From: Rathayibacter caricis DSM 15933 | Lineage (GTDB): Bacteria; Actinomycetota; Actinomycetes; Actinomycetales; Microbacteriaceae | DNA length: 64,000 nt | Assembly: GCF_003044275.1 (NCBI RefSeq) | Contig: NZ_PZPL01000001.1 | Location: 2,356,001-2,420,000, forward strand | Direction of reading: 5' to 3' | Part shown: positions 24,091 through 33,146 of the stretch, in pieces | Layout: every line of letters begins with the position of its first letter | How positions within the stretch are numbered: position 1 is the first letter of the stretch | The notes under the pieces: generated by a model | The model's database searches: none | What the model was told of the DNA's origin: nothing | What the model saw: the letters and a program-made list of their open reading frames with translations, nothing else | Position numbers and translations under genes: made by a program

Positions 24091-25809
24091 ATGACTCGAA
24101 CTGCGCCCCGCGCGTCGCCCCCCGCGCTCCGTGCGCCGCTGTGGCAGCGCCTCCTGATCGAACTCGCGCCGGTCGTCGTCGTCGTCTCGGCCGCGCTGGT
24201 CGTGCTGGCACGCATGGCGGCGTCGGAGTGGAGCGCCGTCCTGCTGTACAGCGGCGACTCCCTCGTCCTTCCGCTGCTGCACTCGTCGATCGTCGCGGGA
24301 GAGCCCTTCGACTGGGTGTTCTCGTCGCAGCTCTTCTTCTTCCCGGAGCTGGTCATCTACTCGGCGATCGCTCTGGTGGTGAACGATCCGCGCGCCGCGA
24401 TCGTGGTCAACGGCATCGTGAACCTGCTCCTCTTCTACGCCTTCGCGCGGATCATCGCGCGCCTCGCGCTGCAGCGGAGCCGTCATCGGTTCATCGAGAT
24501 CTCCGTCGCCCTCGGCGCGATCGGCCTCTACGCGGTGATCTGCCTGCTCGAGCCGCAGCCCAACATCAACGGCTCCTCGATCGCGACGCTCTACCTCTTC
24601 AACACGTATTACCAGGGCGTCATCATCATCGGCCTGGCCGTGCTCGCGCTGACGCTCTGGCTGACCCGCTCCTTCCGGCGCGCGCGCTGGGGGAGCGCCC
24701 GGACGGTGACGGCAGCAGTGGTCACGGGGGCCGTCACGGCCGCGGTCACCCTCTGCGACCCGCTCTACCTCCTCCAGGTCACGGCACCGCTGGGGCTCGC
24801 GCTCGTCGTGATGTGGTTCGCCCGGCATCTGACCACCCGCGGTTTCGTGCTCCTCGCGGCGGTCAACGGCGGTTCCGCGCTCCTCGGCCTCTGGGGGCGC
24901 CGCTTCGTCGAGCAGTACCTCGCCATCGCCCTCGACAAGTACATGGACATCGAGAAGATCCCGTCGAGCATCACGCTGGTCGGGAACACGATCGCCGAAC
25001 TGGCCTCGACCTCGGTCGGCATGTTCAAGCTCCTGCTGTGGGGAGCCGTCGTCGTCGTCACGGTCGGCTTCTTCCTCTACGCGCTGTTCGCGCAGACGAG
25101 GCCGTCCCTGCGCCGCACCGTCTCGGGAGCCGAGCTGTTCCTCACTGCGTTCTCGACGCTCTCGCTCGTCACGATGGTGCTCGGCTTCTTCGTCACCGGC
25201 TCGCAGACGACGCGCTACCTGCTGCCGATCTTCGTGTTCCCCCTGCTCGGGATGATCCCGGTGGTGATCCACGTGCTCCGCCTCTCGATGCTGGTCGTGC
25301 CCTACGCCGAGTACCGGCGGAGCCTCGCGCGATTCATGGTCGGCGCGTCCTCGGCGGTGGCCGTCCTCGTCGTCGTGGCCGGGGCCGTCTCCCTCCCGCC
25401 GGTGATCCGCATGGTGACGGGAGCGACGTACTCGGGAGCGACGTGCTTCGAGGACACCATCGGTGATCGTGAGGAGTCCGGTGTCGGATCCTTCTGGATC
25501 ACCAGGCAGTGGGAGGTCTACGCGGACGAGCGCGGCGACGTGCTCCAGGTGCGGGGTGACCTCTCGGTCGACGACTGGATGATCAACGTCGCGACCTACG
25601 TCGACAAGGACTACTCGTTCGTCATCGTCGATCCGTGGGGCCATGTGACGGAGCAGTCGGTCCAGGTCCTCGGCACGCCCGCCGAGGTCACGACGTGCGG
25701 CGACTTCGAGATCTACGACTACGAGGGGACTCCGGGAGAGCGGATCCTCACGGACGCGATCGACCGCAGCGCCGAGAAGACGCTCGAGCTGCACGGCTTC
25801 CCGGGCTGA
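24091..25809 (+). CDS. Multi-pass GT-C-type membrane protein (family a, copy 2)
   Basis: A 572-residue paralogue of the 17859 gene: YSGDSLVLPLL (Asp56), GEPFDWVFSSQLFFFPE, about ten membrane helices, and a C-terminal outer tail with DFEIYDYEGTPGERIL. ATG at 24091 is chosen because the longer upstream frame encodes a low-complexity arginine-rich stretch with no ribosome site; CACGAT about 8 nt before the ATG could be a leaderless -10. Divergent from the GtrA copy 2 gene. Predicted sugar transferase acting outside the membrane. Confidence 0.75.
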   Translation: MTRTAPRASPPALRAPLWQRLLIELAPVVVVVSAALVVLARMAASEWSAVLLYSGDSLVLPLLHSSIVAGEPFDWVFSSQLFFFPELVIYSAIALVVNDPRAAIVVNGIVNLLLFYAFARIIARLALQRSRHRFIEISVALGAIGLYAVICLLEPQPNINGSSIATLYLFNTYYQGVIIIGLAVLALTLWLTRSFRRARWGSARTVTAAVVTGAVTAAVTLCDPLYLLQVTAPLGLALVVMWFARHLTTRGFVLLAAVNGGSALLGLWGRRFVEQYLAIALDKYMDIEKIPSSITLVGNTIAELASTSVGMFKLLLWGAVVVVTVGFFLYALFAQTRPSLRRTVSGAELFLTAFSTLSLVTMVLGFFVTGSQTTRYLLPIFVFPLLGMIPVVIHVLRLSMLVVPYAEYRRSLARFMVGASSAVAVLVVVAGAVSLPPVIRMVTGATYSGATCFEDTIGDREESGVGSFWITRQWEVYADERGDVLQVRGDLSVDDWMINVATYVDKDYSFVIVDPWGHVTEQSVQVLGTPAEVTTCGDFEIYDYEGTPGERILTDAIDRSAEKTLELHGFPG

Positions 25810-25815
25810 GCCCGG
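25801..25815. terminator. Hairpin with the stop codon in its loop
   Basis: CCGGGC-TGA-GCCCGG: the TGA at 25807-25809 is the loop of a perfect 6-bp stem at the junction of two convergent genes. Short, but ideally placed. Confidence 0.4.
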
Positions 25816-25830
25816 ACCAGTCCTGTCGGG

Positions 25831-27312
25831 TCAGAACAGTCCCCAGGGCTGGTCGAACACGTCGAACCCGTCCGAGAAGAAGTAGACGGTGTACCTCCCG
25901 AGTTCGACCCGCTCCCGGGGAGGGAGCACGGTCGATGTGTCGAGCTCGACGTCGTTGAACCGGCCGGTGTCGACGACGATCACGGGTGCGTCCTCGGAGG
26001 CGGCGAGATCCTCGTAGGGCGGATAGCGCCGGTTGACGAGAGGAGCGACGGTGATCTCCTCGTCCGTGGAAGCCGTCAACGTCGCGCTCAACCAGTAGTT
26101 GCCGTAGACGTGGTCCTCACCGCGCGCTCCGAGCAGCTCCGCGACCGGTCGCAGAGCGGGGTCGAAGCGCGCTGAGGTGTCGATCGTGAACCGATCGGAG
26201 CGATCCCAGACCCCGATCGACGTGAACGCGACGGCGCCGATCACCGCCGCGACGGCGAGTGGTCGCCATCGCGAGACGAGCCAGCCGAGTGAGGCGGCGA
26301 GGCCCGGAGCGAGGAAGGCGGAGTAGCGCACGGAGTCCGGAGCCAGGTCAAGACCCGCGCCGTACACGAGCACCGTCACGACGAGGACGGAACCGACCGA
26401 GACGAGCACCAAGCCCGCCTTGCGGACGATGAGGCCGGCGATCAGCGGAACGACCAGCAGGACTGCCGCCGCCCAGCCCACGCCCGCGCTGAAGGTGCGA
26501 TCGGCGGCGTCGCCGAACGCGGCCGGGAGCATGGAGTCGAAGAGGGAGACGACGCTCTGGAAGGTGGGCTTCCAGGTGCCTCCTCCGAGGGATTCCGTCG
26601 CCCCCTCGGAGCGGAGCGCCTCCACGATCCAGGGCGCGCCCGCCACGAGCGCGGCGCACACGCCGATCACCGGACGGAGCGGGTGCCGGATGTCGCGCAG
26701 CACCAACCAGAGCGCGGCCGGTGCGGCGAGTGCCAGGCTCATCGGAGAGGACCAGAGCGCGAGTCCGCCGAGCAGGCCCGCTCCGATCCAGGACAGGTAC
26801 GGCCGGGTCAGCGGAGCCGTGGCGATCGCGATGAGGCCCAGCGCCGTCACCAGGCTCGGACCGTAGAAGCCCGGATCCCTCGTGCTGACCGTCAGGATGA
26901 CCACCCCGGGGAACCAGAACAGCAGTCCGGCGGTCGTCCCGGCCAGTGCTCCACCTGCGCGGGCGACGATGTGCCTCAGCAGGATCGCGGCGCCGAGGAA
27001 CCACAGGACCGAGACCACCGCGAGCACCTCGACATGGGATCCGAGTACCACCATCGCTGCTCCGGCCGTGATCGGGAGGAGCGTGCCTCCGTAGGACTGG
27101 CCCCAGAAGAAGGCGGGGATCTCGCCCTCGGCGACGTGCCTCGCCATCAGGAACACCGTGGCGTGGTCGGTGTCGAAGACGTGCCCGGGACTGAGCAGGA
27201 AGAGGATGCGCAGGACCAGGCCGGCCACCGCGAGCGTCCAGAACACGAGGGTGTCCGCTCGGGGACGACGACGGCCGGTGGCGGTGGATGAGCTGAGCTC
27301 GCGCGTGGTCAC
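25831..27312 (-). CDS. GT39-like multi-pass glycosyltransferase
   Basis: A 493-residue protein with about eleven membrane helices. VFDTDHATVFLMARHVAEG, FFWGQSYGGTLLP and a soluble end match membrane sugar transferases related to ArnT/PMT-type GT-C proteins; Asp47 and Asp49 near the end of helix 1 are the likely catalytic acids. GTG at 27312 has a GGAGGA ribosome site. It differs from the two other GT-C families in this locus, so it probably transfers a different sugar or to a different position. Divergent from the UDP-xylose synthase gene. Confidence 0.78.
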   Translation of the reverse strand: MTTRELSSSTATGRRRPRADTLVFWTLAVAGLVLRILFLLSPGHVFDTDHATVFLMARHVAEGEIPAFFWGQSYGGTLLPITAGAAMVVLGSHVEVLAVVSVLWFLGAAILLRHIVARAGGALAGTTAGLLFWFPGVVILTVSTRDPGFYGPSLVTALGLIAIATAPLTRPYLSWIGAGLLGGLALWSSPMSLALAAPAALWLVLRDIRHPLRPVIGVCAALVAGAPWIVEALRSEGATESLGGGTWKPTFQSVVSLFDSMLPAAFGDAADRTFSAGVGWAAAVLLVVPLIAGLIVRKAGLVLVSVGSVLVVTVLVYGAGLDLAPDSVRYSAFLAPGLAASLGWLVSRWRPLAVAAVIGAVAFTSIGVWDRSDRFTIDTSARFDPALRPVAELLGARGEDHVYGNYWLSATLTASTDEEITVAPLVNRRYPPYEDLAASEDAPVIVVDTGRFNDVELDTSTVLPPRERVELGRYTVYFFSDGFDVFDQPWGLF

Positions 27313-27356
27313 AGTCCTCCGTCGTGGCCGACGCTCCTGGTCGCGCGGCCGGGACG

Positions 27357-27362
27357 ACGATA
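27357..27362 (-). promoter_or_regulatory. Candidate -10 for the 27312 gene
   Basis: Minus-strand TATCGT about 45 bp before the GTG. Confidence 0.3.
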
Positions 27363-27395
27363 GCCCAGCCGCTCGAGTCCCGCTCGGATGCCGCG

Positions 27396-27404
27396 TGCTA
27401 GCAT
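27396..27404 (+). promoter_or_regulatory. Extended -10 for the xylose module
   Basis: TG-C-TAGCAT, with transcription start expected near 27411 and a leader of about 35 nt before the ATG at 27446. Confidence 0.4.
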
Positions 27405-27445
27405 TTCGGGCTGTCCTTCCGAGCCCGCGGAACGGACGACGAGCG

Positions 27446-28420
<975 letters not shown>

Positions 28421-28435
28421 AGAGAGCACCGAACC

Positions 28436-29161
28436 GTGAAGCTGTCCATCCTGATGCCCGTCTACAACGAGCAGGCGACCCTCCAGAAGGCAGTCGACCG
28501 CGTCCTCGCGATCCGGTTCCAGGAGGGGGTCGAGATCGAGTTCGTGATCGTGAACGACGGCAGCGTCGATCGCACGAAGGACATCCTCGACGCGCTCGAG
28601 GACCCGCGGATCCGCGTGTTCCACCAGCGCGTGAACCAGGGCAAGGGCGCGGCGATCAGCCGAGCGGTCCAGGAGGCGACCGGCGACTACGTCATCATCT
28701 GCGACGCCGACGAGGAGTACCGCCCGAGCGAGATCCCCACGCTGCTGCAGCCGGTGCTCGACGGCGAGGCGCAGCTGGTCTACGGCAGCCGCACCTTCGG
28801 CTCGCACACGTCGTTCTCGTACTGGTACGTGATCGGGAACAAGGGCGTGAACCTCGTCACGAACATCCTCTTCAACGCTTACGTCTCGGACGTCGAGACC
28901 TGCTTCAAGCTCATGCCGCTGGAGCTTTACCGCTCGCTCGGCATCAAGGAGAAGGGCTTCGGCATGGAGGCGGAGGTGACCGCGAAGCTGCTGGCCCGGG
29001 GACACCGCCCCTACGAGGTGCCGATCAGCTACAGGGCGCGGACGCGCGAGGAGGGCAAGAAGATCACCGTGAAGGACGGCTTCGAGGCGCTCTGGATCCT
29101 CGCCCGGATCCGCCTGCGTGAGGGCTCGCGGACCCGCCCGCCCCAGAGCTCCGCCGCCTGA
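28436..29161 (+). CDS. Polyprenol-phosphate sugar synthase-like GT2 (xylose module)
   Basis: A 241-residue GT2 enzyme 15 bp after the UDP-xylose synthase gene. LSILMPVYNEQATLQKAV, IVNDGSVD (38-45), NQGKGAAISRAV, CDADEEYRPSE (89-99), YGSRTFG and ETCFKLMPLELY are typical of DPM/Ppm-type synthases without membrane helices. The immediate linkage to uxs suggests it makes polyprenyl-phosphate-xylose; this is inference from context, since the family also uses mannose and glucose. The start is GTG at 28436. Confidence 0.86.
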   Translation: MKLSILMPVYNEQATLQKAVDRVLAIRFQEGVEIEFVIVNDGSVDRTKDILDALEDPRIRVFHQRVNQGKGAAISRAVQEATGDYVIICDADEEYRPSEIPTLLQPVLDGEAQLVYGSRTFGSHTSFSYWYVIGNKGVNLVTNILFNAYVSDVETCFKLMPLELYRSLGIKEKGFGMEAEVTAKLLARGHRPYEVPISYRARTREEGKKITVKDGFEALWILARIRLREGSRTRPPQSSAA

Positions 29162-29162
29162 C

Positions 29163-29738
29163 GTGGGCGGAGCCGAGGAACGCGGCGCTGCGCGCCCGGG
29201 GCGCCTGCGGGCGGCCTACCGGAGCCTGATCGCCTACGCGCTGAAGTTCGGCGTGGTGGGATTCCTCGGGTTGATCGTCGATGTGGCGGTCTTCAACCTG
29301 CTGCGCCTCAGCGGCGACCACCTGCTCTCGGGTCCGCTCGGAGCGAAGGTCGTCGCGGTGGCGGCGGCGACCGTCGTCACCTGGATCGGGAACCGGTACT
29401 GGACCTTCCGGGAGCAGCGGCGGGCGAACTACGTCCGCGAACTCGCGGAGTTCAGCACCGTCGCCGTGGCGGGGATGGCGGTCAACCTCCTGCCGTTGTA
29501 CGTGTCCCACTACGTTCTCGGGTTCGACAACCTCGTCGCGGACAACATCTCGGCGAACGTGATCGGCCTCGCGCTCGCGACCGGATTCCGCTTCGTCCTC
29601 TACCGGTACTGGGTCTTCGGCCACCACCGCTCCGGCGAAGTCGTCGAGTCGCGCGAAGCCGAGGTCGCGGCGGCCGCGCTCTTCGAGGACGACGCGTCGG
29701 CCGTGAACGACACGGCTCCGATCCGCCGACCGACCTGA
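29163..29738 (+). CDS. GtrA-family membrane protein (copy 3, xylose module)
   Basis: A 191-residue protein with four membrane helices: LKFGVVGFLGLIVDVAVFN, VTWIGNRYWTFREQRR and FRFVLYRYWVFGHH are the family's conserved helix ends. It belongs to a different GtrA subgroup from the other two copies here. GTG at 29163 lies one base after the stop of the GT2 gene, so the pair is coupled. Presumed to flip the lipid-linked sugar made by its neighbour. The acidic C-terminal tail (about 40 residues) is not part of the family core. Confidence 0.86.
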   Translation: MGGAEERGAARPGRLRAAYRSLIAYALKFGVVGFLGLIVDVAVFNLLRLSGDHLLSGPLGAKVVAVAAATVVTWIGNRYWTFREQRRANYVRELAEFSTVAVAGMAVNLLPLYVSHYVLGFDNLVADNISANVIGLALATGFRFVLYRYWVFGHHRSGEVVESREAEVAAAALFEDDASAVNDTAPIRRPT

Positions 29739-29778
29739 GCCCGTCGGCGCGCTCCCCGAGCCCGTGCTCGGCTCCGAG

Positions 29779-29784
29779 TACACT
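29779..29784 (+). promoter_or_regulatory. -10 element, leaderless start at 29791
   Basis: TACACT followed by GTCGGG and then GTG, the same arrangement as rmlC. Confidence 0.5.
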
Positions 29785-29790
29785 GTCGGG

Positions 29791-30150
29791 GTGACAGACG
29801 TGAGCGGTGACCCGCGCCTTCGAGCGGGCGACGAGAAGCCAGAAGCAGGATCTGCGGGGGACGTCGCCGAGACGGCTGCGGCGCCGCGCAGCCCCCGGGT
29901 CGAGACCCTCGAGGAGCTTCGCGCCGAGCGGGACGCCCTCCTCAACGACCCCCTCGACGCGTGGCTGAAGCACATGCACGTCGGCGGCGTCGTGGCGTCG
30001 GCGCCGTTCGAGCAGACGCTCTCGTGGCGAGTCACCAAGCCTCTGCGCGCCGCGCGCCTCTTCCAGATCCGCGCGTCGCAGCTCGGACTCCGCGGTGCGG
30101 TCGGCCACTCGGTCCGGTACGCGCAGCGCCGCTTCGGGCGTCGCGGATGA
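29791..30150 (+). CDS. Small unknown protein ahead of tandem GT4 genes
   Basis: A 119-residue protein with no family I recognise. Residues 1-42 are acidic and low complexity, 45-62 (ETLEELRAERDALLNDP) form a likely coiled coil, and the C-terminal 45 residues are basic and amphipathic (WRVTKPLRAARLF ... RRFGRRG), so it may sit on the inner membrane surface. The GTG start at 29791 is six bases after a -10 hexamer. It overlaps the next glycosyltransferase start by ATGA, so it is probably made in fixed ratio with it. A scaffold or chain-length partner of the polymerising GT4 enzymes is a possibility, not shown. Confidence 0.65.
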   Translation: MTDVSGDPRLRAGDEKPEAGSAGDVAETAAAPRSPRVETLEELRAERDALLNDPLDAWLKHMHVGGVVASAPFEQTLSWRVTKPLRAARLFQIRASQLGLRGAVGHSVRYAQRRFGRRG

Positions 30151-31664
30151 GCGCCGAGGACCTCGACGCGCCTCTGCGCCGCGCACTCCTCCTCGAGCGC
30201 CTCGAGCAGCTCGCGCCCTTCCTCCTGGAGACCGTCGAGATCGAGGCATTCGCGGGCCGGGGTCCCGGTCCGCTGCTGGACGCGATCGCCCGCCGCACCA
30301 AGGAGCGAGCCTCCGACGACCTGACCTGGCTGGCGCTCACCTCCTTCCTCGCGGTCTTCCCGGTCGAGCACTTCTTCCTCTGGTTCCGCCGTTCGCTCGA
30401 GCTCTGCGAGCCGCACGAGGCCCTCCGGGTCTTCCTGTCGGCCGGCGCCCGGGCCTCCACCGGCTACGCCGACCTCGGCTCGCGCCTCGAGATCGTCACC
30501 GACGCGGTGATCGCCGACGTCGACTTCTGCGCCCGTCACGCTCACCAGACCGGGATCCAGCGGGTCGTGCGCAACACGATGCGCCGGTGGCACGGCCACC
30601 ACGACGTCACCCCGATCGCCTGGGTCAACGGCTCCATGGCCATGCGACGACTCAGCGACATCGAGCTCTCGCGGGTCATCGACTACGAGAACATCCGCTC
30701 CGAGCCGTGGCGCGACGGCGACCCCGAGGTCGTCCGCTTCGTCGTGCCGTTCCGGTCGACTGTCCTGATCCCCGAGGTCCCCGGTCTGAACCTGTGCGCG
30801 CCGTACGCCTCGCTCGCCGCCTACTCGGGCAACCGGGTGGGGCTCATCGGCTACGACGCGATCCCGGTGGTCAGCGCCGACACGGTGCCCGGCATCGAGA
30901 CGGCGCGCTTCGTCAACTACCTGTCGGTGGTGAAGCACGCGAGCAGCGTCGCCGGCATCAGCGAGTCCGCCTCGGACGAGTTCCGCGGCTTCGTCGACGC
31001 CCTCCCGGCGCAGGGGCTCACCGGACCGCAGGTCGACACCGTCGCCCTGCCCGTCGATCGTCCCAACCTGGTCGACGCGTCGCTGGCGCCCTCGACCGTC
31101 GGCCCGCTCGTGCTCGCCGTCGGCAGCACGGAGCCGCGCAAGAACCACCTCGCCGTCCTGCACGCGGCCGAGCGCCTCTGGCGGGAGGGCCTGGTGTTCA
31201 CGCTCCGCTTCATCGGCAACGGGAACGACTGGTCGACCCGGGTCTTCGACGTGCGGATCCGCGAGGCCCAGCAGGCCGGCCGCAGCGTCGAGCTCTGGCG
31301 CGGTGCCAGCGACGAGAAGCTCGTGTCCTCCTACGAGAACGCCCGGTTCCTCGTCTTCCCGTCGACCCACGAGGGGTACGGCCTCCCGGTCGCGGAGGCG
31401 CTGGCGCTCGGCGTCCCCGCCCTCACCTCGAGCATCGGCTCGCTGGCCGAGATCGCCGCCGACGGAGGCTGCGTGACGGTCGACCCCGGTGACGACGACG
31501 CGATCCACGCGGCCATGCGCGAGCTGCTGCAGTCGGACGAGAAGATCGCGCAGCTGCGTGCGGAGGCCCTCGCGCGGCCGCGGCGCACCTGGGACGACTA
31601 CGCCGAGGAGCTGTGGGGCGTCCTGGTGGGCGCCGACGAGGAGAAGGCGGTCGACCGTGCGTAA
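30147..31664 (+). CDS. GT4-family glycosyltransferase with extra N-terminal domain (copy 1)
   Basis: A 505-residue soluble protein. Residues 1-115 form a helical domain I do not recognise; a GT-B fold follows with VIADVDFCARHAHQTGIQR, NRVGLIGYDAIPVV, AVGSTEPRKNHLAVLHAAERL and FPSTHEGYGLPVAEALALG (donor site). TGIQR is shared by a group of polysaccharide GT4 enzymes. Partner of the next gene, with which it shares order and motifs. Given nearby Gmd/Rmd and Wzm/Wzt, a D-rhamnosyltransferase that builds the exported chain is the best guess. The downstream gene starts inside its 3' end (8-bp overlap). Confidence 0.82.
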   Translation: MSAEDLDAPLRRALLLERLEQLAPFLLETVEIEAFAGRGPGPLLDAIARRTKERASDDLTWLALTSFLAVFPVEHFFLWFRRSLELCEPHEALRVFLSAGARASTGYADLGSRLEIVTDAVIADVDFCARHAHQTGIQRVVRNTMRRWHGHHDVTPIAWVNGSMAMRRLSDIELSRVIDYENIRSEPWRDGDPEVVRFVVPFRSTVLIPEVPGLNLCAPYASLAAYSGNRVGLIGYDAIPVVSADTVPGIETARFVNYLSVVKHASSVAGISESASDEFRGFVDALPAQGLTGPQVDTVALPVDRPNLVDASLAPSTVGPLVLAVGSTEPRKNHLAVLHAAERLWREGLVFTLRFIGNGNDWSTRVFDVRIREAQQAGRSVELWRGASDEKLVSSYENARFLVFPSTHEGYGLPVAEALALGVPALTSSIGSLAEIAADGGCVTVDPGDDDAIHAAMRELLQSDEKIAQLRAEALARPRRTWDDYAEELWGVLVGADEEKAVDRA

Positions 31665-33114
31665 GTCCGTGGCGGTCGACCGCCTGAGCGTGCTCCTCGA
31701 GACCCTCGCGCCCGAGCTGGCTCCCGAGGCCGAGCTGGACGGCCTGATCCGTCAGCTCGCCGGCGTCCTCGAGGCGCCGTCCACCGAGGAGATCTGGCTG
31801 ACCCTCGCCGTCGTCACCGGCGCCCTGCCGGTCCGGGACGAGGTCATCGACGCCGTGCGGCTGGTGCGGCTCGACGGTGCGCGGGCTCTGCTGCGCTCGG
31901 TGCTGCGCGAGCGGGCCAACGGCTTCATCCTCAACCGACTGCAGATGCCGCGCGTGCGCGTCGTGACCGCGGCGGTCGTCGTCGACGTCCACCACACCGC
32001 CCGGACCGGTCTCGCGACCGGCATCCAGCGCGTGGTCCGCAAGTCGATCGCCGAGTGGTCGAAGGAGCACCAGATGGTGCTCGTCGGCTGGGACGGCGCC
32101 GACCGCACCCTCCGCGAGCTCGACCCGCCGCTGCGGCGCAACGCCCTCTACGGCACCGTGCCCGACGCGAAGGCCGATCCCTCCAGCGACATCCTGGTGC
32201 CCTGGCGCTCGCGCTACGTGCTGCCGGAGTTGGCGACCGAGGACGAGCGCACGTCCCGCATCGCAGCACTCGCCGAGTTCAGCGGCAACCGCACGTCGAC
32301 GATCGGCTTCGACTGCGTCCCGCTGACGACCGCCGAGACGGCGCACATCGGCATGAGCGCCGCGTTCTCGCGGACGCTCGTCGCGGTGAGCCACATGGAC
32401 CGCGTCGCGACGATCTCGGAGGCGGCCGCGGTCGAGTACCGCGGCTGGCGCGAGATGCTGGCCGGAGTCGGTCGGAAGGGCCCCGACATCCAGCGGATCC
32501 TCCTGCCGTCCGAAGCGGGAAGCGTCGACGACGCCTCCCTCGCCCGGGCCTCGGCGGAGCTGGTCACCGGGGACCTCCCGCTGGTGGTCTGCGTCGGCAG
32601 CCACGAGCCGCGGAAGAACCACCTCGCGGTGCTGCACGCGGCCGAGCTGCTGTGGCGGGAGGGCCACGAGTTCAGCCTGGTCTTCATCGGCGGCAACGCG
32701 TGGAACAGCGAGGGCTTCGACGCCCAGCTGGAGCGGCTCCGGATCGAGGGGCGCGAGGTCGCGTCGTTCTCGGCGATCACCGACGAGCTCCTGTGGAGCG
32801 CTTACCGGCTCGCCCGCTTCACGGTCTTCCCGTCGCTCAACGAGGGCTTCGGCCTGCCCGTCGCCGAGTCGCTGGCGGTCGGCACCCCGGTGCTCACCGC
32901 GCGGTACGGCAGCATGGCCGAGATCGCCTCGCAGGGCGGCGCGGTCACGGTCGACTCGCGAGACGATCACGACATCGCACGGGGCATGCGCGAGCTCCTG
33001 ACCGACGATGCGCTGCTCGAACGCCTGCGCGGGGAGGCGTCGCGTCGCGACAACTCCTCGTGGGCGGAGTACGCCGCCGAGCTCTGGGACTTCGTCGCCA
33101 CGGACGCCCGCTGA
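31657..33114 (+). CDS. GT4-family glycosyltransferase with extra N-terminal domain (copy 2)
   Basis: A 485-residue paralogue of the gene before it: same unknown helical N-terminal part (residues 1-100), then VVVDVHHTARTGLATGIQR, NRTSTIGFDCVPLTT, CVGSHEPRKNHLAVLHAAELL and FPSLNEGFGLPVAESLAVG. The GTG at 31657 follows GAGGAGAAGG at 9 nt. Tandem GT4 enzymes of this sort often alternate linkages in a repeating backbone. The role as D-rhamnosyltransferase is inferred from the neighbouring GDP-D-rhamnose genes. Confidence 0.82.
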   Translation: MRKSVAVDRLSVLLETLAPELAPEAELDGLIRQLAGVLEAPSTEEIWLTLAVVTGALPVRDEVIDAVRLVRLDGARALLRSVLRERANGFILNRLQMPRVRVVTAAVVVDVHHTARTGLATGIQRVVRKSIAEWSKEHQMVLVGWDGADRTLRELDPPLRRNALYGTVPDAKADPSSDILVPWRSRYVLPELATEDERTSRIAALAEFSGNRTSTIGFDCVPLTTAETAHIGMSAAFSRTLVAVSHMDRVATISEAAAVEYRGWREMLAGVGRKGPDIQRILLPSEAGSVDDASLARASAELVTGDLPLVVCVGSHEPRKNHLAVLHAAELLWREGHEFSLVFIGGNAWNSEGFDAQLERLRIEGREVASFSAITDELLWSAYRLARFTVFPSLNEGFGLPVAESLAVGTPVLTARYGSMAEIASQGGAVTVDSRDDHDIARGMRELLTDDALLERLRGEASRRDNSSWAEYAAELWDFVATDAR

Positions 33115-33122
33115 GCGCGCCG

Positions 33123-33146
33123 GCGGGCGGTCGACCGACCGCCCGC
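33123..33146. terminator. Strong bidirectional terminator
   Basis: GCGGGCGGTC (33123-33132) and GACCGCCCGC (33137-33146) are a perfect 10-bp stem with a GACC tetraloop, 8 bp after the + strand stop and touching the stop codon of the convergent gene. Confidence 0.65.
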
